Origin: Saprospiraceae bacterium
GTDB lineage: Bacteria; Bacteroidota; Bacteroidia; Chitinophagales; Saprospiraceae
NCBI GenBank assembly: GCA_022844265.1
Contig: JALHMA010000003.1
Location: 1 to 60,793 of the forward strand
DNA: 60,793 nt
Reading direction: 5' to 3'
Part shown: piece by piece, positions 46,201-56,200 of the stretch
Layout: each line of letters starts with the position of its first letter
How positions within the stretch are numbered: the first letter of the stretch is position 1
The notes under the pieces: generated by a model
Told to the model about the DNA's origin: nothing
Database searches by the model: none
What the model saw: the letters and a program-made list of their open reading frames with translations, nothing else
Position numbers and translations under genes: made by a program

Positions 46201-49134
46201 CGTGCTTCGCAAAGCGGCAATGCGAGCTGGAGTGCGGCTACGCCCGTTGAGCGCAGCTTCACCGTGACCCAAGCGGGTGGCGGCGGCAGCGTTGACCTTT
46301 CGCTAACTGCCAGCCATAGCCCCGCCAATGCGACCATTTACAATTCGATTTTCTACACCTTCACCGTCACCAACAACAGCACAACCACAGCCACCAATGT
46401 GCGGGTTTTTGCGCCACTGCCCGCCAACACGGTTTATGTCGGTGGCCAAGAGTGGACGGTGACACAGGGGCTTTTCGACCATTTTGGCACCAAAGTCTGG
46501 TATGTGGGCAACCTCGCCGGGGGCGCCTCCGCTTCGCTGACGGTGGGCTGGTACTTGCTTGCCGCTCCGCCGTTCACGGGCTGGGCCGAGGTGAGCGCCT
46601 GCGACCAAACCGACCCTGACAGCACCCCCGCCAATGGCTCGCCCGGGGTCGCCAACGAGGACGATGAAGTGGCCAAAGTAGCGCTCGGTGCTGGCCAAGG
46701 CCCTCAAAACCAGACGATTACCTTCCCGACCATCTCGAACAAAGTGACAACAGATGCGCCGTTCACCCTCTCGGCCACGGCATCGAGCGGCCTACCCGTG
46801 AGCTACTCGGTGGTGAGCGGCCCTGCCACGGTCAGCGGCAATACGGTCACGCTTGGCGGCACGACAGGCACGGTGGTTATCCGTGCTTCGCAAAGCGGCA
46901 ACAGCAGTTGGAATGCGGCTTCGCCCGTTGAGCGCAGCTTCACGGTGGGGCAGCCGGGGCTACAAAGCCAGACCATTTTGTTCAACAATATTTCCAATAA
47001 GCTGACCACCGATTTGCCGTTCAACATCTCGGCCACAGCTTCGAGCGGCTTGCCAGTTACTTTCACCTTGGTCAGCGGCCCAGCGACACTCAGCGGCACT
47101 ACCGTCACGCTCACGGGGCAGCCCGGCACGGTGACGGTTCGTGCTTCGCAACCCGGCAACAGCAGCTACAATCCTGCCCCGAATGTTGACCGCAGTTTCA
47201 CCGTCAGCCTACCCGGCGGTGGCAGCGGCGTTGACCTTGAACTGTCCATGACCTCCTCGGCGCAGAACGTGACGCAATGGGCCAATATCAGCTTCACCGC
47301 CACCCTCACCAATGCGGGCACGGCACAGGCGACGGGTGTGAAGGTGCATTTCCCCAAACCCGCCAGTGTCGTCTATACGGGCGGCAGCGAGGTGACGGTG
47401 TCGAAGGGCAGTTTCGGCCTTTTCACCGACCAAATATGGACAGTGGGCACGATGAACGCTGGGGAAACGGCCACCATCACCTGCACCTTCTTCGTGCTGC
47501 AAAATGCACCGCTGACGGCCTACGCCCAAGTGAGCGCCGCCAGCCCGACCGATAACGACTCGACGCCAAACAACGGCACCTCGCCCACGCCCAACGAGGA
47601 CGACGAGGCCGCCAAGACGGCAGGCGCACCCGGCGCTGGCCCTCAGAACCAGACGATTACGTTCAATGCCATGCCGAATAAGGTGACAACGGATGCGCCG
47701 TTTACTATTTCCGCTAGCGCAACAAGCGGGCTGCCTGTGAGCTTCAGCATCGTGAGTGGCCCAGCGACGATTGGTGGGAACACCATCAGCCTCGGCGGCA
47801 CGACTGGCACGGTGACGGTTCGGGCAAGCCAAGCGGGGAACGCAAGCTGGAACGCTGCGACGCCGGTGGAAAGGAGCTTTACGGTAAGTGCGCCTGGCTT
47901 GCAAAACCAGACAATTACCTTCCCTGCCATCTCGAACAAAGTGACGACGGCTGCACCATTTACCATTTCAGCCACGGCTTCGAGCGGCTTGCAAGTGACG
48001 TTCACTTTGATAAGCGGCCCGGCGACTTTAAGCGGAAATACGGTCACTTTGACGGGTGCAACGGGCACGGTGAGCATTCGGGCCAGCCAAGCGGGCAATG
48101 CGCAGTACAATCCCGCAGCGGACGTGACCCGCAGTTTCGGGGTGACAGCGCCCGGCGGCAGCGCTCCCGACCTTGAAGTGACCTTGACGGCCAACAGCCC
48201 TAACTTGTTGATTTGGAACGATGTAACGTTTACCATCGCTGTCGCAAACAACGGGACGGCAGCGGCCAGCGGGGTGAAACTCTCCGTTCCAATTCCGCAA
48301 GGTTTAGCCCACACTGCGAACACGCCAGCAGCCGGAACGAGCTACGACCTCGGCATTCAGGAGTGGAATGTGGGAAGTTTAGCGGCTGGAACGACCAAAA
48401 CCATGACGATAAAGCTGTTTTGCTTACAAAATACGACGGCTTTGCCCTATTTCGTGCAGGTGAAGACGGCCAGCCCCGCCGATGTGGACAGCAGTCCCGG
48501 AAACAACACATCGGGTACACCTGTAGAGGACGACGAGGCGCTTTGGACGCTGAATCCGCCGCCGAACCCAGTCGTCGGTGCGCCGGGCGAGGTGTTCCGG
48601 CTTTTTGCGAAGCAAGACGGGCCTAACGCTAGGCTGAGTTGGAGCACAAACAGTGGCGAACACGCAGTCCGCTACGGGGTGGAACGCTCGGCGGATGGTT
48701 TTGTCTGGTCACCCATTGCGGAGCAGGAAAACCAAGCGTGGTCGGATAATTTTGCCAATTACGACCATACCGACCTGCGTCCGCTTTCTGGCTGGAATTT
48801 CTACCGCATCGTGCAGCTACGAGAGAATGGCTCGGTAGCCTTCTCCAATGTGCAGATGCTCGAATTCTGGGACGACCTCGACGAGTTCAAGCTCTTCCCG
48901 AACCCCGCTGGCGACTACGTGGACGTGAACCTGCGCTCGGTGGAAGGCCGCATCGTGCGCCTGCTGCTGGTTGACCGGGCTGGGCGGTTGGTGAAGGAAA
49001 TGGAGGTGCAGTCTGCCTCGCTGGAGCCTGTACGCATTGACCTTTCTGGGATGCAGGAGGGTTGGTATGTGGTGTGGATACAGGCGGCGGGGAGGAGGGC
49101 GAGGGCGCTACCGTTGGTAGTTGGAAAGGGGTGA
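43246..49134 (+). CDS. Secreted PQQ-type sugar dehydrogenase-like mosaic protein with PKD, PA14, repeats and T9SS type A-like C-terminus
   Basis: GSDH-like N-term (GRMYVWETVGKVWV, GLLGFALDPNF, RGVRNPYRFC); PKD (YLWNFGDGTTS); PA14-like; 6 repeats of QTITFPxISNKxTxxxPFxxSATASSGLPV...; 3 DUF11-like units; FKLFPNPAGDYVDVNL C-term. Confidence 0.88.
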   Translation: MNRNATVSTRGTYWPLLLIFIGILLFFAKNNLRAQPAGFSDNLYLGGWDQVAGFTWDNNGRMYVWETVGKVWVAVNGVKQSPALLDISDEVGAWRDFGLLGFALDPNFTTNGFIYLQYVVDRHHLLKFGTTQYSATTNEYFNATIGRITRYQVDISTYASIVPGSRTILVGATPSDGPPILHESHGTGGLAFGQDGSLLATMGDGASYNAVDQGNDPETYYAQALADGIMPSSHNIGAYRCQILTSYSGKILRLNPQTGDGYPSNPYWNASQPKSVASRTWARGVRNPYRFCHVPETGSHNPADGNPGVFIFGDVGWGTREEMSVVNAPGMNFGWPKYEGMTHQPGYNNATYTPATHDRPRVDWRTGTARGLVNGSIVNVGSATLPGTSFTGNASTGGVWYHGHEFPSIWHDTYFHADYGGGWIKNFRFDANYNPLEVRNFVDVAGACVFVTTHPTQGGIWYVRYPDQIRRVSFTGTTNRAPVAFASASPNTGTSPLTVQFSSFNTYDQDGGTLAYLWNFGDGTTSTEPNPVKTYSTGSAATGYNVTLTVTDNTSLNATATVNVSINNAAPDITATSVDAINTFNPAVTTPVSLSATVSDANHSAGQLSYNWEVLLYHNEHSHPVQSFTTATATVNLTPVECYNASYWYRVKLKVSDPTGASDTYQKDIFPACAGTSQTLSFSTISDKLVGEAPFNLTASSSSGLPIIFYVTEGPAQVLGNQVTLLGVPGKVTIAATQPGNGTVGPAVNVERSFWVNVTPPSNCSGTGTISFERWTGVTGNAVSQIPVGNAPNATGTLNLFEITSNAFDNYGVRVRGYVCPPVTGQYRFWIASDDNGQLWLSTNSSPTNKALIASVADWTNPQEWTKFPSQQSALITLTAGQQYYIEALMKEGTGSDNLAVGWQLPGGTLERPIPGMRLMPFSAAPQSQTITFPTIPNKLTNDPAFTISATATSGLPVSFSIVSGPATVSGSTITLSGQTGTVVVRASQSGNASWSAATPVERSFTVTQAGGGGSVDLSLTASHSPANATIYNSIFYTFTVTNNSTTTATNVRVFAPLPANTVYVGGQEWTVTQGLFDHFGTKVWYVGNLAGGASASLTVGWYLLAAPPFTGWAEVSACDQTDPDSTPANGSPGVANEDDEVAKVALGAGQGPQNQTITFPTISNKVTTDAPFTLSATASSGLPVSYSVVSGPATVSGNTVTLGGTTGTVVIRASQSGNSSWNAASPVERSFTVGQPGLQSQTILFNNISNKLTTDLPFNISATASSGLPVTFTLVSGPATLSGTTVTLTGQPGTVTVRASQPGNSSYNPAPNVDRSFTVSLPGGGSGVDLELSMTSSAQNVTQWANISFTATLTNAGTAQATGVKVHFPKPASVVYTGGSEVTVSKGSFGLFTDQIWTVGTMNAGETATITCTFFVLQNAPLTAYAQVSAASPTDNDSTPNNGTSPTPNEDDEAAKTAGAPGAGPQNQTITFNAMPNKVTTDAPFTISASATSGLPVSFSIVSGPATIGGNTISLGGTTGTVTVRASQAGNASWNAATPVERSFTVSAPGLQNQTITFPAISNKVTTAAPFTISATASSGLQVTFTLISGPATLSGNTVTLTGATGTVSIRASQAGNAQYNPAADVTRSFGVTAPGGSAPDLEVTLTANSPNLLIWNDVTFTIAVANNGTAAASGVKLSVPIPQGLAHTANTPAAGTSYDLGIQEWNVGSLAAGTTKTMTIKLFCLQNTTALPYFVQVKTASPADVDSSPGNNTSGTPVEDDEALWTLNPPPNPVVGAPGEVFRLFAKQDGPNARLSWSTNSGEHAVRYGVERSADGFVWSPIAEQENQAWSDNFANYDHTDLRPLSGWNFYRIVQLRENGSVAFSNVQMLEFWDDLDEFKLFPNPAGDYVDVNLRSVEGRIVRLLLVDRAGRLVKEMEVQSASLEPVRIDLSGMQEGWYVVWIQAAGRRARALPLVVGKG

Positions 49135-49157
49135 AGAATGAATTGTTGTTTGTTGTT

Positions 49158-49201
49158 TGAACAGCTTTCCGAAAGTTTTGGAACTTTCGGAAAGCTGTTC
49201 A
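49158..49201. terminator. Bidirectional terminator hairpin between convergent genes
   Basis: GAACAGCTTTCCGAAAGTT-ttgg-AACTTTCGGAAAGCTGTTC, 19-bp perfect arms. Confidence 0.8.
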
Positions 49202-49762
49202 ACGCCTCCGCTTCCAACACCCCACCAAATGATCATCCACCATCCCCGTCGCCTGCATGAAGGCATAGCAGATGGTGCTGCCTACGAACTTGAAGCCCCG
49301 TTTTTTCAAATCCTTGGACATGGCATCGCTCTGCGGCGTGGAGGTGGGCACCTCGCCCAGCCGCTCCCAATGGTTGACGATGGGCTGCCCACCGACGAAC
49401 TGCCAGATATAGCGGTCGAAGCTGCCAAACTCCTCCCTGACCCTCAAATAGGCTTTTGCATTTTCTATGAACCCGTTGATTTTCAGGCGGTTGCGAACGA
49501 TGCCTGCATCGTTCATCAAGGCGGCTCGCTTTGCTTCATCGTAGTTGGATATCTTCACCGCATCGAATTGATCGAAGGCGAGACGGTAAGTTTCCCGCTT
49601 GTTCAGGATAGTGAGCCAGCTTAGCCCGGCCTGGGCACCTTCAAGGCAGAGCATCTCGAAAAGCTGCTGGTCGTCGTGGCAGGGTGTGCCCCATTCTTCG
49701 TCGTGGTACCTGAGGTAGATTTCATGGCCCTGGCACCAAGGGCAGCGGGTGAGGTCTTTCAT
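49199..49762 (-). CDS. tag: DNA-3-methyladenine glycosylase I
   Basis: RCPWCQGHEIYLRYHDEEWGTPCHDDQQLFEMLCLEGAQAGLSWLTILNKRE. Confidence 0.95.
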   Translation of the reverse strand: MKDLTRCPWCQGHEIYLRYHDEEWGTPCHDDQQLFEMLCLEGAQAGLSWLTILNKRETYRLAFDQFDAVKISNYDEAKRAALMNDAGIVRNRLKINGFIENAKAYLRVREEFGSFDRYIWQFVGGQPIVNHWERLGEVPTSTPQSDAMSKDLKKRGFKFVGSTICYAFMQATGMVDDHLVGCWKRRR

Positions 49763-50255
49763 GGTAGTGATGATGGTGATTTTTGGCAAAGGTAATACCC
49801 ATGTTCAAAGTACTGTCGTGCCGTTCCAGCGGAAATTCAACAAAAAAAGCACGTACAAGAAATTCCAAAGAAAACAAGTCATATTAGAAATATTGGCATA
49901 GATTTTTGTATAATAAAAAATGTTCACTGGTTTGCTAATGGTTTTTGGCTATTGACAGTGTTTTTGCCTTCGTCCTACACAACACAGCAACCGTTTACCG
50001 CACTTGCGGAAACTGTTTATTATGAGAAAACTGCATCTGCCTTGACTCGGTTGCTCATTTTTCACACATAAAATTATTTGCTATTGGCCATCCACCATTC
50101 GCATTCTTGCCTGGTAGAAACTGACCAAATGGCCCAACGGGAAGGGCTTTCCTTACTGAAAAATTAGCAGAATTAACAATCTATCATAACGCAAATGGCA
50201 GGGTATGGGCCATCGGCGATTGGGATTTCTTTGTTATCATTTAACCGAGTTCAAT

Positions 50256-53200
50256 ATGAAACACATGTTTGATTATCTCATGAACAATAGGGCCAAGGCG
50301 CTGCAAATGCTCACCTTGGCTTTGCTGTTGTTGCTGGGCAACGGGCTTTGGGCAGAAGGCTCGAAGGATTTCGCCAACTACGGAGGTTATCGCCTTTTTC
50401 TCGATAACCGAAACGAGCAACAGCTGAAGGTCTATGCCAATGTTGGCGAGACCATTAACGTTGGGGCGAGCCACGTGGGCATTGCCAACGGCTTCATAAA
50501 AATTTTTCGTCCTGACGGGACTTTGGCTGCCACTTTCGATGGCACGGGAGGGGGCAACACAGCCATCATATACGACAACGTGCAGGAGGCCAGCGGCCCC
50601 ATCGGTGGTGCCAGTGGCTATACCCCAGGCACCGTGACGGTTGGCAGTGGACAAAATGGCATCTGGACCGTGGAAATCGCCTTTCCAGTCTATCAAGCGT
50701 CCAACTTCGCCAACGTCCTGAACAGCCAACCTTGGAACAGGGCAGCACACCAGCCCATGACACCCACCGTCATCACGGCGTGGGACATCACCGTGTCGTC
50801 AGGTGGCGCAGCCAATGCTGGTGGTTCGATGAAAACAGGGCGGGTCTATTCCAACGAATACGTGTCGGTTATTAGCCAGAACGGCTCCATGACCTCCCCT
50901 GAGTTCTTCGTGCTGACGAAAGGCGGCTTTTTGTACCAGGTAAAGTTCATGGAAACGGATCCCTACCGCTTCCCCATCACCTCCGTTTCGAGGGGCATGG
51001 TGGATTCGGCTGGCGAGCCAACCTATAAATCGCTCAAGCGGGACGACGTGACCCGCTCTGCCGACCCACTCTCTTGGGTTCTTGGCGAGTTCTATTACTA
51101 TGAGCCGCAGGCAGAGGATTACCTACCAGCCAACCTCATCAACAACAAGATTTTCTTTAACGAACCAGACCCGACCATGCCTTCGACGGCCTTGGTCACT
51201 GATATTTTCAGGGCCAACACCCATACTACCTGGCTTTTCAACCTCCCTCCGGCAACACAGCCGGTACTTGAAAATATAGGGGTCAGCGCCTTCGACAACA
51301 ACGACAACCCATGCATTCCAGGAACGTTCCAAGCAGGCAACGGTGCTACCATTGACTTTACATCCTCGCAAAGTGGTATCGCATTCCTTTCCTTCGACCT
51401 GAACAACGATGGGGATTTTGCGGACTTGGTGGACCTTACCATTTCCAAGGATGTTAACCCAGGCCCAAATTCCATCTACTGGGATGGAAAAGATGGCCTC
51501 GGCATCCCGCTTTCCGCCAACTTCAGCTTTACTTTCGGATACAAGCTGGAACTACGTGACGGCGAGACCCACATCCTGCTCTCTGATATTGAGAACAATG
51601 TGGGTGGCGTTCACATTAAGCTGCTCAGCAATGTGCAGGCTTCATCCTTCGACAAGTTTTTTTACGACCATACCCTTGTGGACGGCCCCGTCAGTGGCAA
51701 CAACCCGAACGGACAAGCTACACCTACCAACGTGCCTTTTGTCTATCAACAGAATTTTGGGGACAACAAGATATTGGACTATTGGACTTTCGTCCAATAT
51801 GCTGGTGCAGCCTTCGGCAGTTTCGTGATAGATGTTGTGCCCAATTGCCTGATCCCTCCCATCCCAGATTTGGATGGCGACGGTGTTACTGACAATGTGG
51901 ACATAGACGATGACAACGACGGCGTACCCGACCGCAAAGAGTTCTGCAACCCGCAGGGCGGTTTCAACTGCCTGCCCGGTGCCCTTGACCCCAGCGGCGA
52001 TGCCGATGCTGATGGCATCCAAAACTACCGTGACTCAAACGATCCGGCCATTCCAAACAACTGCTCCGATGCAAATGCAGATGGCATTTGCGACAACCTC
52101 AACCCCGTCTACGACACTGACGGCGACAGGGTGCCCGACCACCTCGACCTCGACTCCGACAACGACGGCATCACCGACCTGTTTGAGGCAGGGCACAACC
52201 AGCCAGACCTCAACGGGGACGGCGTGATTGATGGCCAGCCATCAGCCTTCGGCTTGAACGGCCTCTACAGCGCCATTGCTTCCAACCCCAACGACCCCAA
52301 TGCAGTGGAAACCTATGCCCGCTTTGATTGGGACAACGATGGCGTACCCGACCACGACGACCTCGACTCCGACAACGACGGCATCAACGACATTGCGGAA
52401 GCAGGCTATGGCAATAGCGATGCTGATAACAATGGTCGCTTTGGCAGCCCAGCCAACCCAGCTATCGTCAACGGCAATGGTCTTGCGAACGTGATTGACC
52501 CAGCCGTAACGGGCCAGCCCATCCCGCTCCCACCCGACCGTGACGGGGACGGCATCCGCAACTGGCACGACCTTGATTCTGACAACGACCTCATCCACGA
52601 CGTGGAAGAAGGCGGCAACCCCGATGGCGACAACAATGCCATCATCGGAACGGGCACCCCCGTGGTGGACACCAACGGCAAAGCCATTGCTGGTGCAAAT
52701 GGCCAGTCGCTCAGCACAACCTCTGCTCCTTCCAATAAGGACGGTGACTCCCGCCCCGACTACCTCGACCTCGACACCGACAACGACGGCATCAACGATG
52801 TAGCAGAGGCAGATGGCTCAGACCCCGACAACAACGGCATGCCAGGCACAGGCTCACCGACCGTTAACGGCAAGGGTATTCCGACTTCCGGCAACAATAT
52901 CCCGACCTCCTTGCCAGCTGATACGGACGGCGATGGGGTGCGTGACTACCGTGACCTCGATTCCGACAATGACGGCCTTAACGACGTTGCGGAAGCAACT
53001 AGGCCAGACGGCGATAACGATGGCATCATTGGATTCGGTACACCAACGGTAGATGCAGATGGGCGGGCAACGATAGACCCAACAGGGGCTATCCTTAACA
53101 CCACATCTTTCCCACTCAATACTGACAACGACCAACTGCCCGACTACCGTGACCTTGATACGGACGGCGATGGCATTTGGGACGTTACAGAGGCAAGCAA

Positions 53201-56200
53201 GCCCGACCCTGACCACGATGGCATACTCGGCACGGGCAACCCGACTGTGAATGCCAATGGCCAAGCCAATGCGCCGAACTTGACGCCGACTTCAACGCCA
53301 CCTAATACGGACGGCCAGGGTGAGCCTGATTTCCGTGACCTCGACTCCGACAACGACGGAATCCCCGACAAGGACGAGTGCCCTGTGGATGGGCCTTGCA
53401 CGGATGGGGATGCGGATGGTATCCCCGACTTTCGGGATTTCGACCGGGACAACGACGGCATTGATGACTCCTATGAGTGCGAAACCTCCATGCCTTGTAC
53501 CGACACGGACGGCGATGGCATTCCTGATGTGGACGACCTCGACACGGATGGTGACGGCCTTGCTGATGAAAATGAATGCCCTGCGGGCAACCCATGCCCT
53601 GATTCGGACAACGACGGCATACCTGATTGGAGGGATTACGACTGCAATCCAAGTACACCAGTAGCGACCATCAGCAACCTCAGTTCACCCGCAACGGTTT
53701 GTGAAGGGGAGCCTGTTAGCCTTACGGCCAACAACCCAACCCCATTGCAAGGTGGCGTGACCTATACCTGGACCGGCCCAAACGGATTTAACTTCCAAGG
53801 TTCCGCACCAGCTCAAGGCCCGTTCCCTGTGGCGCTTGGAAACTTGACCAACGCCATGAGTGGCAACTACGTGCTCACGGTTTTCACCGACAGGGGCTGT
53901 CCTTCGCAGCCCGCATCAGTCGCCGTTACCGTAACCACTATCCCAACAACGCCAGCCATTACCCTAAGCGACTTGCAGCCTTGCAACGACGAGGATGTGA
54001 GTCTTACTACTGCTGCGCAAAGCGGCCCGAACGTAGAATACCGCTGGTATTTTGGCAATACGCTAATTGCAACGACAACAGTCCCGACCTTCCAACTCGA
54101 CAACGTGACCCAGTCCAACAACGGCAATTATTCGGTTCAAGTGAGGAGGGGAAGTTGCGAGTCAGCAATATCGCCTTCTGTGGCGCTAAATGTGGTCAAC
54201 GTGCAAAACACCACTCCGACGCTGACCGTTTCGAGTAGCTTAATTTGCCAAGGCGGGATTTTGGGACTCGGTGCATCTGGTATTCAGAATGGCGCTACTT
54301 ACCAGTGGTTCCTGACGAATGGTACGACCGTTACACCGCTTGGAACGACGACCGTTCCGGCACTCACCATTTTCGATGTTGCACCAAGCAACACGGGCAA
54401 CTATTCTGTAGTGGCGCAGGTGGGCGGCTGTACTTCACCACCATCGAACGTACAATCGGTAACGGTCAGCCCATCTATCAACCAGTTACCTATTATTACG
54501 GCCAACGACAATACACCCTGTGCTGCTTCGCAGTTGCAGCTCAATGCAACGGCCTATCCGGGCACCAACGTGAGCTACGAATGGTACTTCGACAATGGCA
54601 GTACCACCATCAATTTAGGCAGTACGACGACGCCCACGTTCATCATCAACAACGTGAGCAGCGCCTACGATGGCAACTATTTCGTTTCGGCCAGCACCTC
54701 GGGCTGCGCCACGCAGACCTCTGGCCTGATCAACGTTGCCGTTAGCACCGCTGCGACACAAGTTCCTACCATCTCCGTGGCAAATGGGACAATTTGCCAA
54801 ACACAGACCATTATTCTCAACACGCCCTCTGCTGGCACCGGGGCACAGTACAGGTGGTTTTTCAATAGCAGTTCGATAGGAACGTCCAGTACGCCGACCT
54901 TCAGTGTGCCCAATGCAACGTTGGCCAACAGCGGCGGGTACAGCGTGGCCGTGATGATTGACGGCTGCACCTCCCCGCAGTCCAATCCGCAGCAAGTGAC
55001 GGTAACGAACGTGCTGGCGCAAACACCGAGCATCAGCGCCAGTGCGAACAACCTTTGCGAAGGGGAAACACTACAATTGACCAGCACGACCATCAGCGGT
55101 GCAACTTATGAGTGGTTCTACAGCCCAAGTGGGTCAAGCAACGCTGTATCACTCGGCACGACGCAGACACCCATTTTCAACATCAACAATACAACGACGC
55201 TGAACAGTGGCACTTATACCGTGCAGGCCTTCGTTTCGGGCTGTACCTCGCAACCTTCGAGTAGCCAGCAGGTGATAGTGCTCAATCAGGCGGGCACGGC
55301 CCCAAGCCTCAGCGTCTCTGGCAACGTGCTTTGCCAGGGCGAGTCGCTCACACTCAGTACCACCCAGTTGTCCGGCAACAACGTGCAGTACCAGTGGTAC
55401 TTCAATGGCAACCTTATAAGCACTACGTCGGTGCCGAGTCTGCAGTTGTCAAACCTGACCGCCGCCAACACTGGTAATTATTCCGTGGTAACGGGCAATG
55501 GAAACTGCCTATCGGCTGGCTCCAACACCCAGAACGTTACCGTGACCACGAACATTGGCCCGGCACCATCGCTGACGGTAGTGAACGATTTGCTCTGCCA
55601 AGGAGAGACGCTTGAATTGAACAGCAGCTTCTTCCCAAGCAACAACGCCAGCTACAACTGGTACTTCAACAACGGCACTACCAACGTATTGCTCGGCACC
55701 ACAAACAACCCAACGTTCTTTGTGAATAATTTCGATGCCAACGATGTGGGGATTTACACCGTGACAGCCTCGGTCGGCAACTGCTCCACGCAGCCGTCCA
55801 ACGCACAGGACATCAGCATAACGAATGCGCTCAGTGGCGCACCGACGCTCACGGCTTCTACTGCCCAAATCTGCGAGGGCGAAACGCTGACGCTGAACAG
55901 TTCGATTTACCCGGGCACCAACGTGCAGTACCAATGGTATTTCAACAACAGCGTCATCAATACATTGCTCGGCACCACCAACTTGCCAACGTTCTTTGTG
56001 CCAAACATTGCCAACGGCAACGAGGGCACCTATACCGTAGTGGTTGCCGCTGGCAACTGTACGACACAGCCATCGAACGCAGCGGCCGTAGAGGTGACCA
56101 ATACCCTGAACGGGACACCCCCGACGTTGACGACCACCTCTAACCAGCTTTGCATGGGCGAGACGCTGACGCTGAACAGCTCGGCTTGGCCAAATGCCGG

